Shown here piece after piece: positions 15,478 to 26,964 of a stretch of DNA of 64,000 bases. This DNA comes from Halanaerobium hydrogeniformans (GTDB lineage: Bacteria; Bacillota; Halanaerobiia; Halanaerobiales; Halanaerobiaceae): NCBI RefSeq assembly GCF_000166415.1, contig NC_014654.1:1798001-1862000 (forward strand), written 5' to 3'. The notes under the pieces were generated by a model, which saw only the letters and a list, made by a program, of their open reading frames with translations, was not told the origin of the DNA and searched no databases. The translations under genes and the position numbers were made by a program. Within the stretch, counting starts at the first letter, position 1. Each line of letters begins with the position of its first letter.

Positions 15478-17013
15478 CTATTCTACAAAATAAGCATCCA
15501 TTACTTCGATGTGTTCTCTTGGATGATGAACTAAACCTTCAACTTCATTCCTAACCCCATTCAATTGAGAAATACTGTGTAAGAAAAGCCACTGAGCATC
15601 GTCCCAAATTAGTTCAATTGCTTCAGCATATAATTCTTCTCTTGCTTCAGGATCAGTATTAACTCTAGCTTCATCAAGCAATCTGTCAATCTCTGGATTA
15701 TCAGCAAAGTGCCAGTTGTTGCCTTTAGGAGCGATTTCATCTGAATGGAATAATGCATATAAACCATAATCTGCATCACCAGTTACTGTACCCCAACCAA
15801 GGAAATACATATCATGTTCTACTTCTTCGGGAGCTCTTCCAACTAATTCAAGATAAGTAGCCCATTCCATAGTAGTCATTTTAGCATTGATACCAACTGC
15901 AGCCAACTGACTCTGAACTGCCTGAGATATAGTTGAATCCATTGGATATCTTCCAGTAGGATAATAAAATTCTACATCTAAACCATCTTCATAACCTGCT
16001 TCTGCAAGTAATTCTCTTGCCCTTTCTGGGTTATACTGATAAATTTCCTGAGCAGAGTAGCCGAAGATATCTGGAGAAATTGGAGCATCTGAAGGACGCC
16101 CAGCACCAGCTAAAATATTATCAACAATTGCTTCACTATCTACTGCATAATTTACAGCTTTTCTGACTCTAACATCGTCAAAAGGTTCTCTTTGATTATG
16201 AAGACCAATATATAGAGTTCTTAAGCTTGGAACACTTTCTACAGTGACTTCAGGATTTTCATTTAACCTTGGCACATCTCTTGATGGAACATTCATAATA
16301 GCATGTGCTTCTCCAGTTTCAAGCATAACTACCCGTGTAGCTTCTTCAGGTACAACTAAAACTTTAAAAGTTTCGATATTAGCATTTTCTCCCCAATAAT
16401 CTTCATTTCTGGTCATAACAATTTCTTCTCCCCGTGACCATTCCTGGAAGATATAAGGACCTGTTCCAACAGGATTACTTCCAACATCATCACCATATTC
16501 TTCTACAGCTGCTGGACTAATCATTGAAATAAAATCATGAGATAAATGAGCTAAAATCGGAGCAAAAGGCTCATCAGTTTTTAATCTAACAGTATATTCA
16601 TCAATTACTTCTATTGTAGTAATTCGATCAATTAGAAAAGAATAAACTGCTCCACCCTCTATTAAACGATCTAAATTAAACTTAACAGCTTCTGCATTAA
16701 AAGGTGTACCGTCATGAAATTCTACATCTTCACGTAGATATAGGTCATAAGTCAACCCATCTTCAGAAACATCATAATCTTCAGCTAATAAAGGAACAAT
16801 ATCTCCATTAGGCTTCATCTCAAACAATGTTTCCATCATATGAACCATAACCATAGCTGCTGGAGATGATTGAGCATAGAATGGATCCAGAGATTCCGGA
16901 TCAGCACCGAAGGCAACTCTAATTTCATCACCTTCCTGGGCAGCAGCAGCAAAAGGTAATAACAAACTTACTGCCAATAAAAATATTAACATAGATAAGA
17001 TCTTTTTCTTCAT
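15478..17013 (-). CDS. dppA: Periplasmic peptide-type substrate-binding protein (SBP family 5)
   Basis: An extracytoplasmic binding protein that delivers substrate to DppBC, 511 aa. Residues 1-26 form a classic signal peptide (MKKK, hydrophobic core, AAAA before cleavage). There is no lipobox cysteine, so it is probably a soluble periplasmic protein, fitting a diderm envelope. Family 5 signatures include SLDPFYAQSSPAAMVMVHMM near residue 39, EDVEFHDGTPFNAEAVKFNL near 94, and VRKAVNYAVD near 272. Peptides are the default substrate, but this family also binds glutathione, nickel and sugars. No clean promoter was seen before it; an IS605 end begins about 90 bp upstream. Confidence 0.9.
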   Translation of the reverse strand: MKKKILSMLIFLLAVSLLLPFAAAAQEGDEIRVAFGADPESLDPFYAQSSPAAMVMVHMMETLFEMKPNGDIVPLLAEDYDVSEDGLTYDLYLREDVEFHDGTPFNAEAVKFNLDRLIEGGAVYSFLIDRITTIEVIDEYTVRLKTDEPFAPILAHLSHDFISMISPAAVEEYGDDVGSNPVGTGPYIFQEWSRGEEIVMTRNEDYWGENANIETFKVLVVPEEATRVVMLETGEAHAIMNVPSRDVPRLNENPEVTVESVPSLRTLYIGLHNQREPFDDVRVRKAVNYAVDSEAIVDNILAGAGRPSDAPISPDIFGYSAQEIYQYNPERARELLAEAGYEDGLDVEFYYPTGRYPMDSTISQAVQSQLAAVGINAKMTTMEWATYLELVGRAPEEVEHDMYFLGWGTVTGDADYGLYALFHSDEIAPKGNNWHFADNPEIDRLLDEARVNTDPEAREELYAEAIELIWDDAQWLFLHSISQLNGVRNEVEGLVHHPREHIEVMDAYFVE

Positions 17014-17116
17014 TAAAAATTCTCCTTTCTAATTTTTAAATATTGTATACTCTAATTTTATATATTAGATATAAATGTCTAAATTCCTCTTTTTTTATCT
17101 AAAATTGCCAAGAAAA

Positions 17117-17144
17117 CTCCATCCAAGCTATGCATTGGCTGGAG
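17117..17144. repeat. Subterminal hairpin of the IS605 left end
   Basis: CTCCA/TGGAG and CCAA/TTGG pairs with one mismatch and an 8-nt loop form an imperfect hairpin of the kind Y1 transposases recognise at left ends of IS200/IS605 elements. It lies just downstream of the tnpA remnant. Confidence 0.6.
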
Positions 17145-17153
17145 ATGAATTGG

Positions 17154-17274
17154 CTATTTATTCTGATTTTCAATATACTTTTTAATTGTCTCAATAGTAG
17201 CACCACCAGAAGATACAATAATGATATTGTAGACTATAAACAGAATGATAATTGTTATTTAAGTCTCTATTCAT
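17154..17274 (-). pseudogene. tnpA: tnpA (Y1 HUH transposase) remnant with internal deletion
   Basis: A start ATG (17272-17274) with GGAGG upstream encodes MNRDLNNNYHSVYSLQYH, a normal TnpA N-terminus. Immediately afterwards, in another frame, come VSSGGATIETIKKYIENQNK and a stop, the normal TnpA C-terminus. The central roughly 100 residues, including the HUH motif and the catalytic tyrosine, are missing. Both ends survive, so this is an internal deletion rather than truncation from one side. The product cannot be active. The orientation, divergent from tnpB, matches IS605. Confidence 0.8.
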
Positions 17275-17298
17275 AAAAATCAAACCTCCATGTTTTCT

Positions 17299-17327
17299 TT
17301 TACAAGCAAACATATGTATGATATAAT
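17299..17327 (+). promoter_or_regulatory. Promoter of tnpB
   Basis: TTTACA (17299-17304) and a perfect TATAAT (17322-17327) with a 17-bp spacer stand 26 bp before the tnpB start, which also has GGATGGAGGTG as ribosome-binding site. Transcription of the broken tnpB may still occur. Confidence 0.75.
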
Positions 17328-17784
17328 TATAGTAGGATGGAGGTGAAAAATCAATGCGATTATCATTTAAATTCAAGCCTAAATTAAGCCATAAGCAATT
17401 AGTAATAATTAATGAATTAGCCTGGCATTGCTCTAAATTATATAATACAGTCAATTATCAGATTAAAAATAATAAAGATGTAAAAGCTGTCTATACTGAA
17501 TTAGAAACTAGATATAAAAATAACTGGCATAATGACTACCTTCACTCCCATAACAGACAACAGGCATTAAAGCAGTTAGCTAAGGACTGGAAAAGTTTTT
17601 TTAATTCTCTCAAAGATTATAAAAAGAATCCTCAAAAATATAAGGGGCAGCCAGAGTCACCTAATTTTAAACATATGAACAGTAATCCCTGTGAAATAAT
17701 TTTTACCAATTTAGCTGTTAGAATTAAAGATAACAAATTACTCTTATCCTTATCTAAAAAGATACAATCTAAATATAATGTGAA

Positions 17785-17835
17785 GGTCACTAAAGCTTTT
17801 AATTTATAATACGCAAGGAAAGCTTTAGTATGACC
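17785..17835. repeat. Palindromic insert inside tnpB
   Basis: The left arm GGTCACTAAAGCTTT (17785-17799) is the reverse complement of the right arm (17819-17835), apart from two extra bases. The loop is about 19 nt. The hairpin lies in the 66-bp segment 17786-17851 that breaks tnpB between codons for ...YNVK and LNFELP... . Without it the frame is continuous and resembles other TnpB proteins. It looks like a very small inserted mobile repeat. Confidence 0.65.
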
Positions 17836-18349
17836 GTATTCGATTTGGCCTCTTAATTTTGAGCTGCCTGAAGCAGTTCAAAGCATTATAGATTTAGATG
17901 CTGTCCAGCAGATAAAGATTAAGCAGGACCGTATTTCTAAAAGATGGTATCTCTTAATTATCTACAAAGTTAAAGAGGCAAAAGAAAGTAAGAAATCTAA
18001 CATAATGGCAGTTGATCTAGGTCTTGATAATTTGGCTACTTTAACATTTAAAAACAATTCTGATTGTTATATTATCAATGGTAAAACTATTAAATCCAAA
18101 AATTCTTATTTTAATAAAGAAATTGCCAGACTACAAAGCATTAGAATGAGGCAGTTAGCTACCAGTAAAATTAGAGATACTAAACGAATAAAATATCTGA
18201 GATTAAAGAGAAAAAATTATATTAGAGATTATCTCCATAAAGCTAGTTGCAAAATAGTTGATTTAGCAATTGAAAATCAAGTAGAAACTATTGTAATTGG
18301 AGATATAAAAAATATTAAACAATGCAGCAAACTTAAATCTTTTGTCCAA

Positions 18350-18357
18350 ATACCGAT
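18350..18357. repeat. Target-site duplication, left copy (IS21-family)
   Basis: ATACCGAT directly before the element is repeated at 20858-20865 directly after it. Deleting the element and one copy rejoins the tnpB codons for IPIQ in frame. Eight base pairs is within the range for IS21-family duplications. Confidence 0.9.
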
Positions 18358-18457
18358 GTATATGATAATCTAAAAGTGACCCAGGATAATAATTTAAAAT
18401 TGACCCGTTTAAATAGATAATATAAACTGTCCATAATAAAATAAAAATTATGGGCAG

Positions 18458-20045
18458 GTGAAAAAGGTGATAAAATTGAATGAAAAAGCCGATATTCTAA
18501 TTAAACATTTTGTCGAGGGTCAATCAATTAGAAAAATAGCTAGAGAGTCAGAATTTTCAAGAAATACTATCCGCAAATATATCCGAGATCATGAAGAAAA
18601 ACTTCAGAATCTGGATAAAGCAAAATCCAGAGATGAAATATTAACCTTAATTGAATCTCTAGTAGAAACTCCTGAGTATGACAGCTCTAACCGTAATAAA
18701 TATAAAATGAATGAAGCTATCAAAAAAGATATTGATTACTGCATTAAAGAAAACAAAAAACGGCGAGCAACAGGTATGCGTAAGCTGCAGCGTAAAAAGA
18801 TTGATATTCATGAATATCTGCTCGGTAAAGGTCATGATATTAGTTACTCAACAGTCTGCAACTACATCAGAAACACCTATGAAAATGCAGCCAAAGAAGC
18901 ATATATAAAACAGCTCTATCATGAAGGAGAATCCCTTCAGTTCGACTATGGTGAAGCCAATTTAGAAATTGCAGGTAAAAACAAAACCCTTAATATGGCT
19001 CTATTCACAACTGGTTTTGGTTTTCATCACTATGGTAAATTTTATGCTAATAAAAAGATGACTTCATTTTTAGATGCTCATGTTAAAGCATTTAAGAACT
19101 TCAATGGAGTATATCATGAAGTAGTTTATGATAATTTAAAACAGGCTGTAAAAAGATTCGTTGGTCCTTCTGAAAAAGAAGCTACTGAGGATCTAGTTAA
19201 GCTTTCCCTCTACTATGGCTTTAAATACCGCTTTTGTAACGCATATCGCGGGAACGAAAAAGGCAAAAGTTGAGAAAGGCGTTGATTTCGTCAGGCGGCG
19301 GATCTTCTCCCAGAAAACAAGTTTTGAATCCATAGAAGAAGCAAATGAGTATCTTGCTGCAGGACTAAAAAGGCTTAACTCAATGAAAAAAAGCTGAATT
19401 AGATAACAGATCACCATATGAGCTCTGGCAGCAGGAAATACCATATCTACTGCCTTTAAAACCTCCATATGAGGCCTGCAGAGAAAAAGAATGTAGAGTC
19501 AATAAATACAGCTTTGTAACCTTTGAGCAGAATAAATATTCTGTACCTGATCATCTTGTTGGAAGATTTGTTAACAGCAGAATTTACTCAGATTATATAA
19601 AAATATACTACAACGATGAGCTGGTAGCAAAGCATCAGAGAATATATGAAGTTCATAAATGCAGTATTGAAATAGAACATTATCTTCTAACTCTAAAAAG
19701 AAAGCCTGGTGCATTGAAAAATCCCTAGCTTTTCATCAAATGGCACCAGACCTCAAAGAGATATATAAATTATACTACGATAATTATACCAGAAAAACTA
19801 AAGAATTCATAGAGCTTTTAGAACTGGTAAGTGAGAAAGGTCTGGATGAAATTAAGGGTGCTATAGAAACTCTTTCTAAAAACAAAAAGTCAATGGTAAC
19901 AACTGCTAATATCAAAGTGTTAGTTCAAAAGGAGAATACTCCTGATTTTACAATTTCCAGTGAAATAAATGAGAATTCTCTGGAACTATTAAAAAAATGG
20001 GATACTATGTTTAGTCTCCAAAATCATCAGGAGGTGATCCAGTAA
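18458..20045 (+). pseudogene. istA: istA transposase (IS21 family) with three frameshifts
   Basis: IstA is the DDE transposase. The N-terminal helix-turn-helix reads SIRKIARESEFSRNTIRKYI. The catalytic region shows FDYGEAN and VVYDNLKQAV (aspartates) and NEKGK-VEKGVDFVRR (glutamate). The frame is broken near 19270 (one extra base in CAAAAGTT), near 19390 (an extra A in a run of seven) and near 19724 (one base missing at AAAAATCCC). Joined across these, the protein is a normal IstA of about 525 aa ending at the TAA that overlaps the istB ATG. Start GTG 18458 is tentative; another GTG lies just downstream. Confidence 0.88.
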
Positions 20046-20784
20046 TGAATAAAGAAATAATACTGGAAACTAAAAATTACATCAAAGAACTAAAGATTGC
20101 TGGTATTAGAAACGACTTAAATCAAAAACTGGCTGAAGCTTATCGCAACAATACACCTTACGAAGAACTATTAAGAGATCTATTTCGAGATGCATATGAT
20201 ATGCGTAAAGAAAATGGCCGTAAAAATAGGATTAAAAATGCTAAATTCCCATACAAAAAATATTTGGATACCCTAATTGTAGACTATCTACCTGAGAGTG
20301 CTCAAGCTAAGTTTAAAGAGTTAAAGTCGCTTAAATTTATTGAAGAAAATAGAAACATAATTTTCTCAGGAAATCCTGGGACTGGAAAAAGTCATTTGTC
20401 TATAGGCCTTGGTATCAAGGCCTGTAACGAGGGCTATAAAGTCTTCTTTGCCACAGTACCACAGTTTATCAACCAATTGAAAGAAGATTAACTAATTTTG
20501 AATCTAAATTCCAAAAATATGACTTAATAATTTTAGATGAATTGGGCTACATCTCTTTTGACCAGAAAGGAAGCGAACTTTTATTCTCCTTTCTTTCACT
20601 AAGAGCAGAACGCAAATCTACTATCATAACTTCCAATCTCTCATTTGAGAGGTGGAATGAGGTGTTTAATGATCCAGCATTAACTGCAGCTATGGTAGAT
20701 AGATTGACCCACAAATCATATGTAATTAATATGAATGGTAATTCTTACCGAATGAAAGAAACTGAAGAGTGGCTGGGTCAATAA
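20045..20784 (+). pseudogene. istB: istB helper ATPase (IS21 family) with one frameshift
   Basis: IstB is the AAA+ helper that remodels DNA for IstA. GNPGTGKSHL (Walker A) lies in the first part. A base is missing near 20490, creating a stop after QLKED. The second part resumes with LTNFESKFQKYDLIILDELGY (Walker B) and ends ...WLGQ at 20784. The break separates the two Walker motifs, so neither piece can be a working ATPase. The ATG overlaps the istA stop by one base (TAATG), the normal coupling. Confidence 0.9.
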
Positions 20785-20857
20785 AATTAATATTATTTTT
20801 TGCTTACCCGGGTCAATTTTCAATTAATAAAAGGGTCAAATTTCACTTGACAAAAAC

Positions 20858-20865
20858 ATACCGAT
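20858..20865. repeat. Target-site duplication, right copy (IS21-family)
   Basis: Second copy of ATACCGAT, directly after the right inverted repeat. Together with 18350-18357 it fixes the element's borders to the base. Confidence 0.9.
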
Positions 20866-21178
20866 TCAGAGATTAAAAAAATTAATTGAATACAAAGCTA
20901 AACTAAAAGGTATCAAAGTTGTTGAAATTGATGAAAGCTATACTTCTGGGTGTAGTTCAGTAGATCTGGAAAAAATAAATAAAAGTAACTATGATAAATC
21001 CAGAAGAATTACTAGAGGTCTCTTTAAAACTAACGAGGGCCTATTAATTAATGCTGATCAGAATGGTAGTTTTAATATACTTCGTAAATACCATAACGAT
21101 AAATGTATTCTCAGACCTATCAAAGAGGCGAGAGATAATGGATTTGTGGACAATCCTTCAAGATTAAGGGTATCCTAA

Positions 21179-21310
21179 ACTATTAGGAGCAAAACTTAAA
21201 AGCCAAACATCTTGTAAACTGACCTAGTAATATAGGTTGAACTTTAATCTATATGAAGCAGTTAGAAGCTCCCTCTAAATCTTGGTTTTGATTTAGGTGG
21301 AGAGGTTCAC
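21179..21310 (+). ncRNA. Putative omega-RNA scaffold / IS605 right end
   Basis: Between the tnpB stop and the right tip lies a non-coding, structured stretch. It has a short ACCTA/TAGGT hairpin near 21218-21233 and a strong stem CTCC..CTAAATC / GATTTAG..GGAG (21269-21302), then GAGGTTCAC. TnpB guide RNAs are made from this part of IS605 elements. The bases just beyond 21310 would form the guide. The RNA is inferred from family knowledge and position only. Confidence 0.5.
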
Positions 21311-21399
21311 AAATATTTGTTACTTATTTAAAGTAAATTATGACAGCATAAAAGTATTTTTCCAATATTCAGACAAATTAAAAAGGCATAAAAAAAGAA

Positions 21400-21516
21400 T
21401 CCGGCAGAGACCTACTCTCCCACATCGTTACCAATGCAGTACCATAGGCGCTGGAGGACTTAACTTTTGTGTTCGAAATGGGAACAAGTGTTACCCCTCC
21501 GCAATTACCACCGGAA
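21400..21516 (-). rRNA. rrf: 5S ribosomal RNA
   Basis: Minus-strand sequence with paired ends TCCGG...CCGGA and the conserved loop-region sequences CCCATTTCGAACAC and GGAGAGTAGGTC. It is about 117 nt, 40 nt after the 23S 3' end, and followed by TTTTTTT, which probably terminates the operon. The ends are good to a few bases. Confidence 0.93.
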
Positions 21517-21535
21517 AGCTGTAAATTCAAAGATA

Positions 21536-21556
21536 CATATAGGAAATAAATATGAT

Positions 21557-21561
<5 letters not shown>
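21536..21561 (-). other. 23S processing stem, 3' strand
   Basis: This stretch is complementary, with few mismatches, to 24575-24600 on the other side of the 23S gene. Together they form the long helix cut by RNase III to release pre-23S rRNA. Confidence 0.7.
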
Positions 21562-24574
<3,013 letters not shown>

Positions 24575-24583
<9 letters not shown>

Positions 24584-24600
24584 ATATTATTTCCTATATG
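24575..24600 (-). other. 23S processing stem, 5' strand
   Basis: Complementary partner of 21536-21561 (shared core CATATAGGAAATAA / TTATTTCCTATATG). It begins right at the 23S 5' end. Confidence 0.7.
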
Positions 24601-24700
24601 CATTTTTCAATGTACAGTTTTTAAATGTTACAAATTAAAAGTTAGTTTTATTTTTTGCTTATATCCTAACTTCTGATTTCTAACATTCAAGGTGTTAAAT

Positions 24701-24776
24701 TGGTGGAGGTAAGCGGATTCGAACCGCTGACCTCCTGCTTGCAAGGCAGGCGCTCTCCCAGCTGAGCTATACCCCC
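24701..24776 (-). tRNA. tRNA-Ala (anticodon TGC)
   Basis: A full cloverleaf: GGGGGTA acceptor paired with TACCTCC (one G-U), D-stem with AGCTCAGCTGGGAGAGC, anticodon loop CTTGCAA with TGC, and T-loop GGTTCGAATCC. The CCA end is encoded. It lies in the 16S-23S spacer, 22 nt downstream of tRNA-Ile. Confidence 0.97.
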
Positions 24777-24801
24777 GTATAGTAGTTCTAAATTAGTGAA
24801 A

Positions 24802-24878
24802 TGGTGGGTCTAGGTAGATTTGAACTACCGACCTCACGCTTATCAGGCGTGCGCTCTGACCAACTGAGCTATAGACCC
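24802..24878 (-). tRNA. tRNA-Ile (anticodon GAT)
   Basis: A full cloverleaf with GGGTCTA/TAGACCC acceptor, anticodon loop CTGATAA with GAT, T-loop GTTCAAATC, and an encoded CCA. The Ile(GAT)-Ala(TGC) pair in the 16S-23S spacer is the classical arrangement. Confidence 0.97.
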
Positions 24879-24970
24879 ATTCTCTTTTTAAATTAATATA
24901 AATCCTCACATCTTTTATTGCAGGATTTATTTGTTTTTTCTATTTTTTATTTTTATTGAATGATTTTTGC

Positions 24971-25003
24971 AAACCTTCAAAATTAAACAGCAAGCTCACG
25001 TTC
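24971..25003 (-). other. 16S processing stem, 3' strand
   Basis: Reads GCTTGCTGTTTAATTTTGAA on the minus strand and pairs with 26645-26677 upstream of 16S. Together they form the RNase III stem around pre-16S rRNA. Confidence 0.75.
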
Positions 25004-25006
25004 TCT

Positions 25007-26568
<1,562 letters not shown>

Positions 26569-26644
26569 TTGATTTGGCTTCTATTATTTATATAAAAGCT
26601 TTGAACTAATAATTACTTTTAAGTTTTAACACTCAAAGTATATT

Positions 26645-26677
26645 AACGTTGGCTTGCTGTTTAATTTTCAAGGTTCA
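26645..26677 (-). other. 16S processing stem, 5' strand
   Basis: Reads AACCTTGAAAATTAAACAGC then AAGC on the minus strand and is nearly perfectly complementary to 24971-25003 beyond the 16S 3' end. Confidence 0.75.
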
Positions 26678-26818
26678 ACGCGCTTTCTTTTTTATACAAA
26701 AAGGTTAGCGCCTTGCTAGGTCATTGAGTCCGTCGCACTCTATCTTCTTTGATTGGTGCTTTGCTCGGGAAGTTTCGCCCCTCACAGATTGCTTTTGTTT
26801 TTAACAGCGACATTTAAT

Positions 26819-26847
26819 ATCTTATCAATACTGCTGTCGTTTGTCAA
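26819..26847 (-). promoter_or_regulatory. rRNA promoter P2
   Basis: TTGACA (26842-26847) and TAAGAT (26819-26824) with a 17-bp spacer on the minus strand. The -10 surroundings (AGTATTGATAAGATA) are the same as in P1, and both are followed by GTCGC shortly after the start region. Confidence 0.85.
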
Positions 26848-26927
26848 GAACTTTTTACAAAAAAATTGATTATTTTTTCTGCTCAAAAGAACTTGTTTTT
26901 TTGCTCTTTTTCTATGCGACGTTTATT

Positions 26928-26956
26928 ATCTTATCAATACTCTTTGACTTTGTCAA
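26928..26956 (-). promoter_or_regulatory. rRNA promoter P1
   Basis: TTGACA (26951-26956) and TAAGAT (26928-26933) with a 17-bp spacer, starting 9 bp beyond the mnmA stop. It shares AGTATTGATAAGATA with P2, 109 bp downstream. Confidence 0.85.
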
Positions 26957-26964
26957 GGAGTAAT

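Larger units (their letters stand above)
17014..17353. other. Gap between dppA and tnpB: IS605 left end and tnpA remnant
   Basis: This gap has no intact gene. It contains the dppA leader (17014-17098), a subterminal hairpin of an IS200/IS605-type left end (17117-17144), an internally deleted tnpA (17154-17274, minus) and the tnpB promoter (17299-17327, plus). A TTTAT at 17094-17098 could be the insertion target next to the left tip, but that is a guess. Confidence 0.6.
18358..20857 (+). mobile_element. IS21-family insertion sequence, 2,500 bp, decayed
   Basis: The element is exactly 2,500 bp between 8-bp target duplications. It carries istA and istB in the usual overlapping order. Its ends are imperfect inverted repeats starting GT, each with two internal TGACCC copies. 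At the left end these are at offsets 20-25 and 44-49; at the right end at 20-25 and 43-48. This is the repeated IstA-binding arrangement known for IS21. Both genes carry frameshifts, so the copy is inactive by itself. An active relative may exist elsewhere in the genome. Confidence 0.92.
17354..21178 (+). pseudogene. tnpB: tnpB (RNA-guided nuclease family), interrupted twice
   Basis: TnpB is the IS605-family RuvC nuclease guided by an RNA from the element's right end. The N-terminal part (17354-17785) reads MRLSFKFKPKLSHKQL.... A 66-bp in-frame insertion (17786-17851) brings TAA and TGA stops. The frame resumes with LNFELPEAVQ and the first RuvC motif AVDLGLDNLAT. At 18357 the IS21-family element splits the gene. 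Joining 18357 to 20866 restores the frame exactly (FVQIPIQRLKKLIEYKAK). The last RuvC motif NADQNGSFNILRK and the stop at 21176-21178 follow. The usual zinc-finger CxxC pairs are absent, and VEIDESYTSG stands where that region begins. Confidence 0.85.
17099..21310 (+). mobile_element. Decayed IS200/IS605-family element interrupted by an IS21-family element
   Basis: Divergent tnpA remnant and tnpB, a left-end hairpin and a right end with the typical CTCC...GGAG stem-loop followed by GAGGTTCAC define the element. The left tip (about 17099) is estimated; the right tip is taken at TTCAC, 21306-21310. Removing the 2,500-bp IS21 insert plus one target repeat leaves about 1.7 kb, normal for tnpA-deleted IS605 elements. 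Nothing encoded here can move itself: tnpA is deleted and tnpB is split. It sits just beyond the 3' end of the rRNA operon. Confidence 0.75.
26569..26964 (-). promoter_or_regulatory. rRNA operon leader region
   Basis: This 396-nt gap has no gene. From mnmA toward 16S it holds promoter P1 (26928-26956), promoter P2 (26819-26847), a leader with several small inverted repeats, and the 5' strand of the 16S processing stem (26645-26677). I could not identify a clear boxA antitermination sequence. Confidence 0.8.

Noticed and set aside
17191-17454. An 87-codon minus-strand open frame overlapping the start of tnpB
   Set aside because: Its end reads the tnpA remnant partly out of frame and its start is antisense to tnpB; it has no ribosome-binding site and is explained by the decayed tnpA.
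19260-19400. Programmed frameshifting in istA
   Set aside because: There are three breaks of mixed direction plus another in istB, and IS21 elements are not known to use frameshifting inside istA; decay is the simpler reading.
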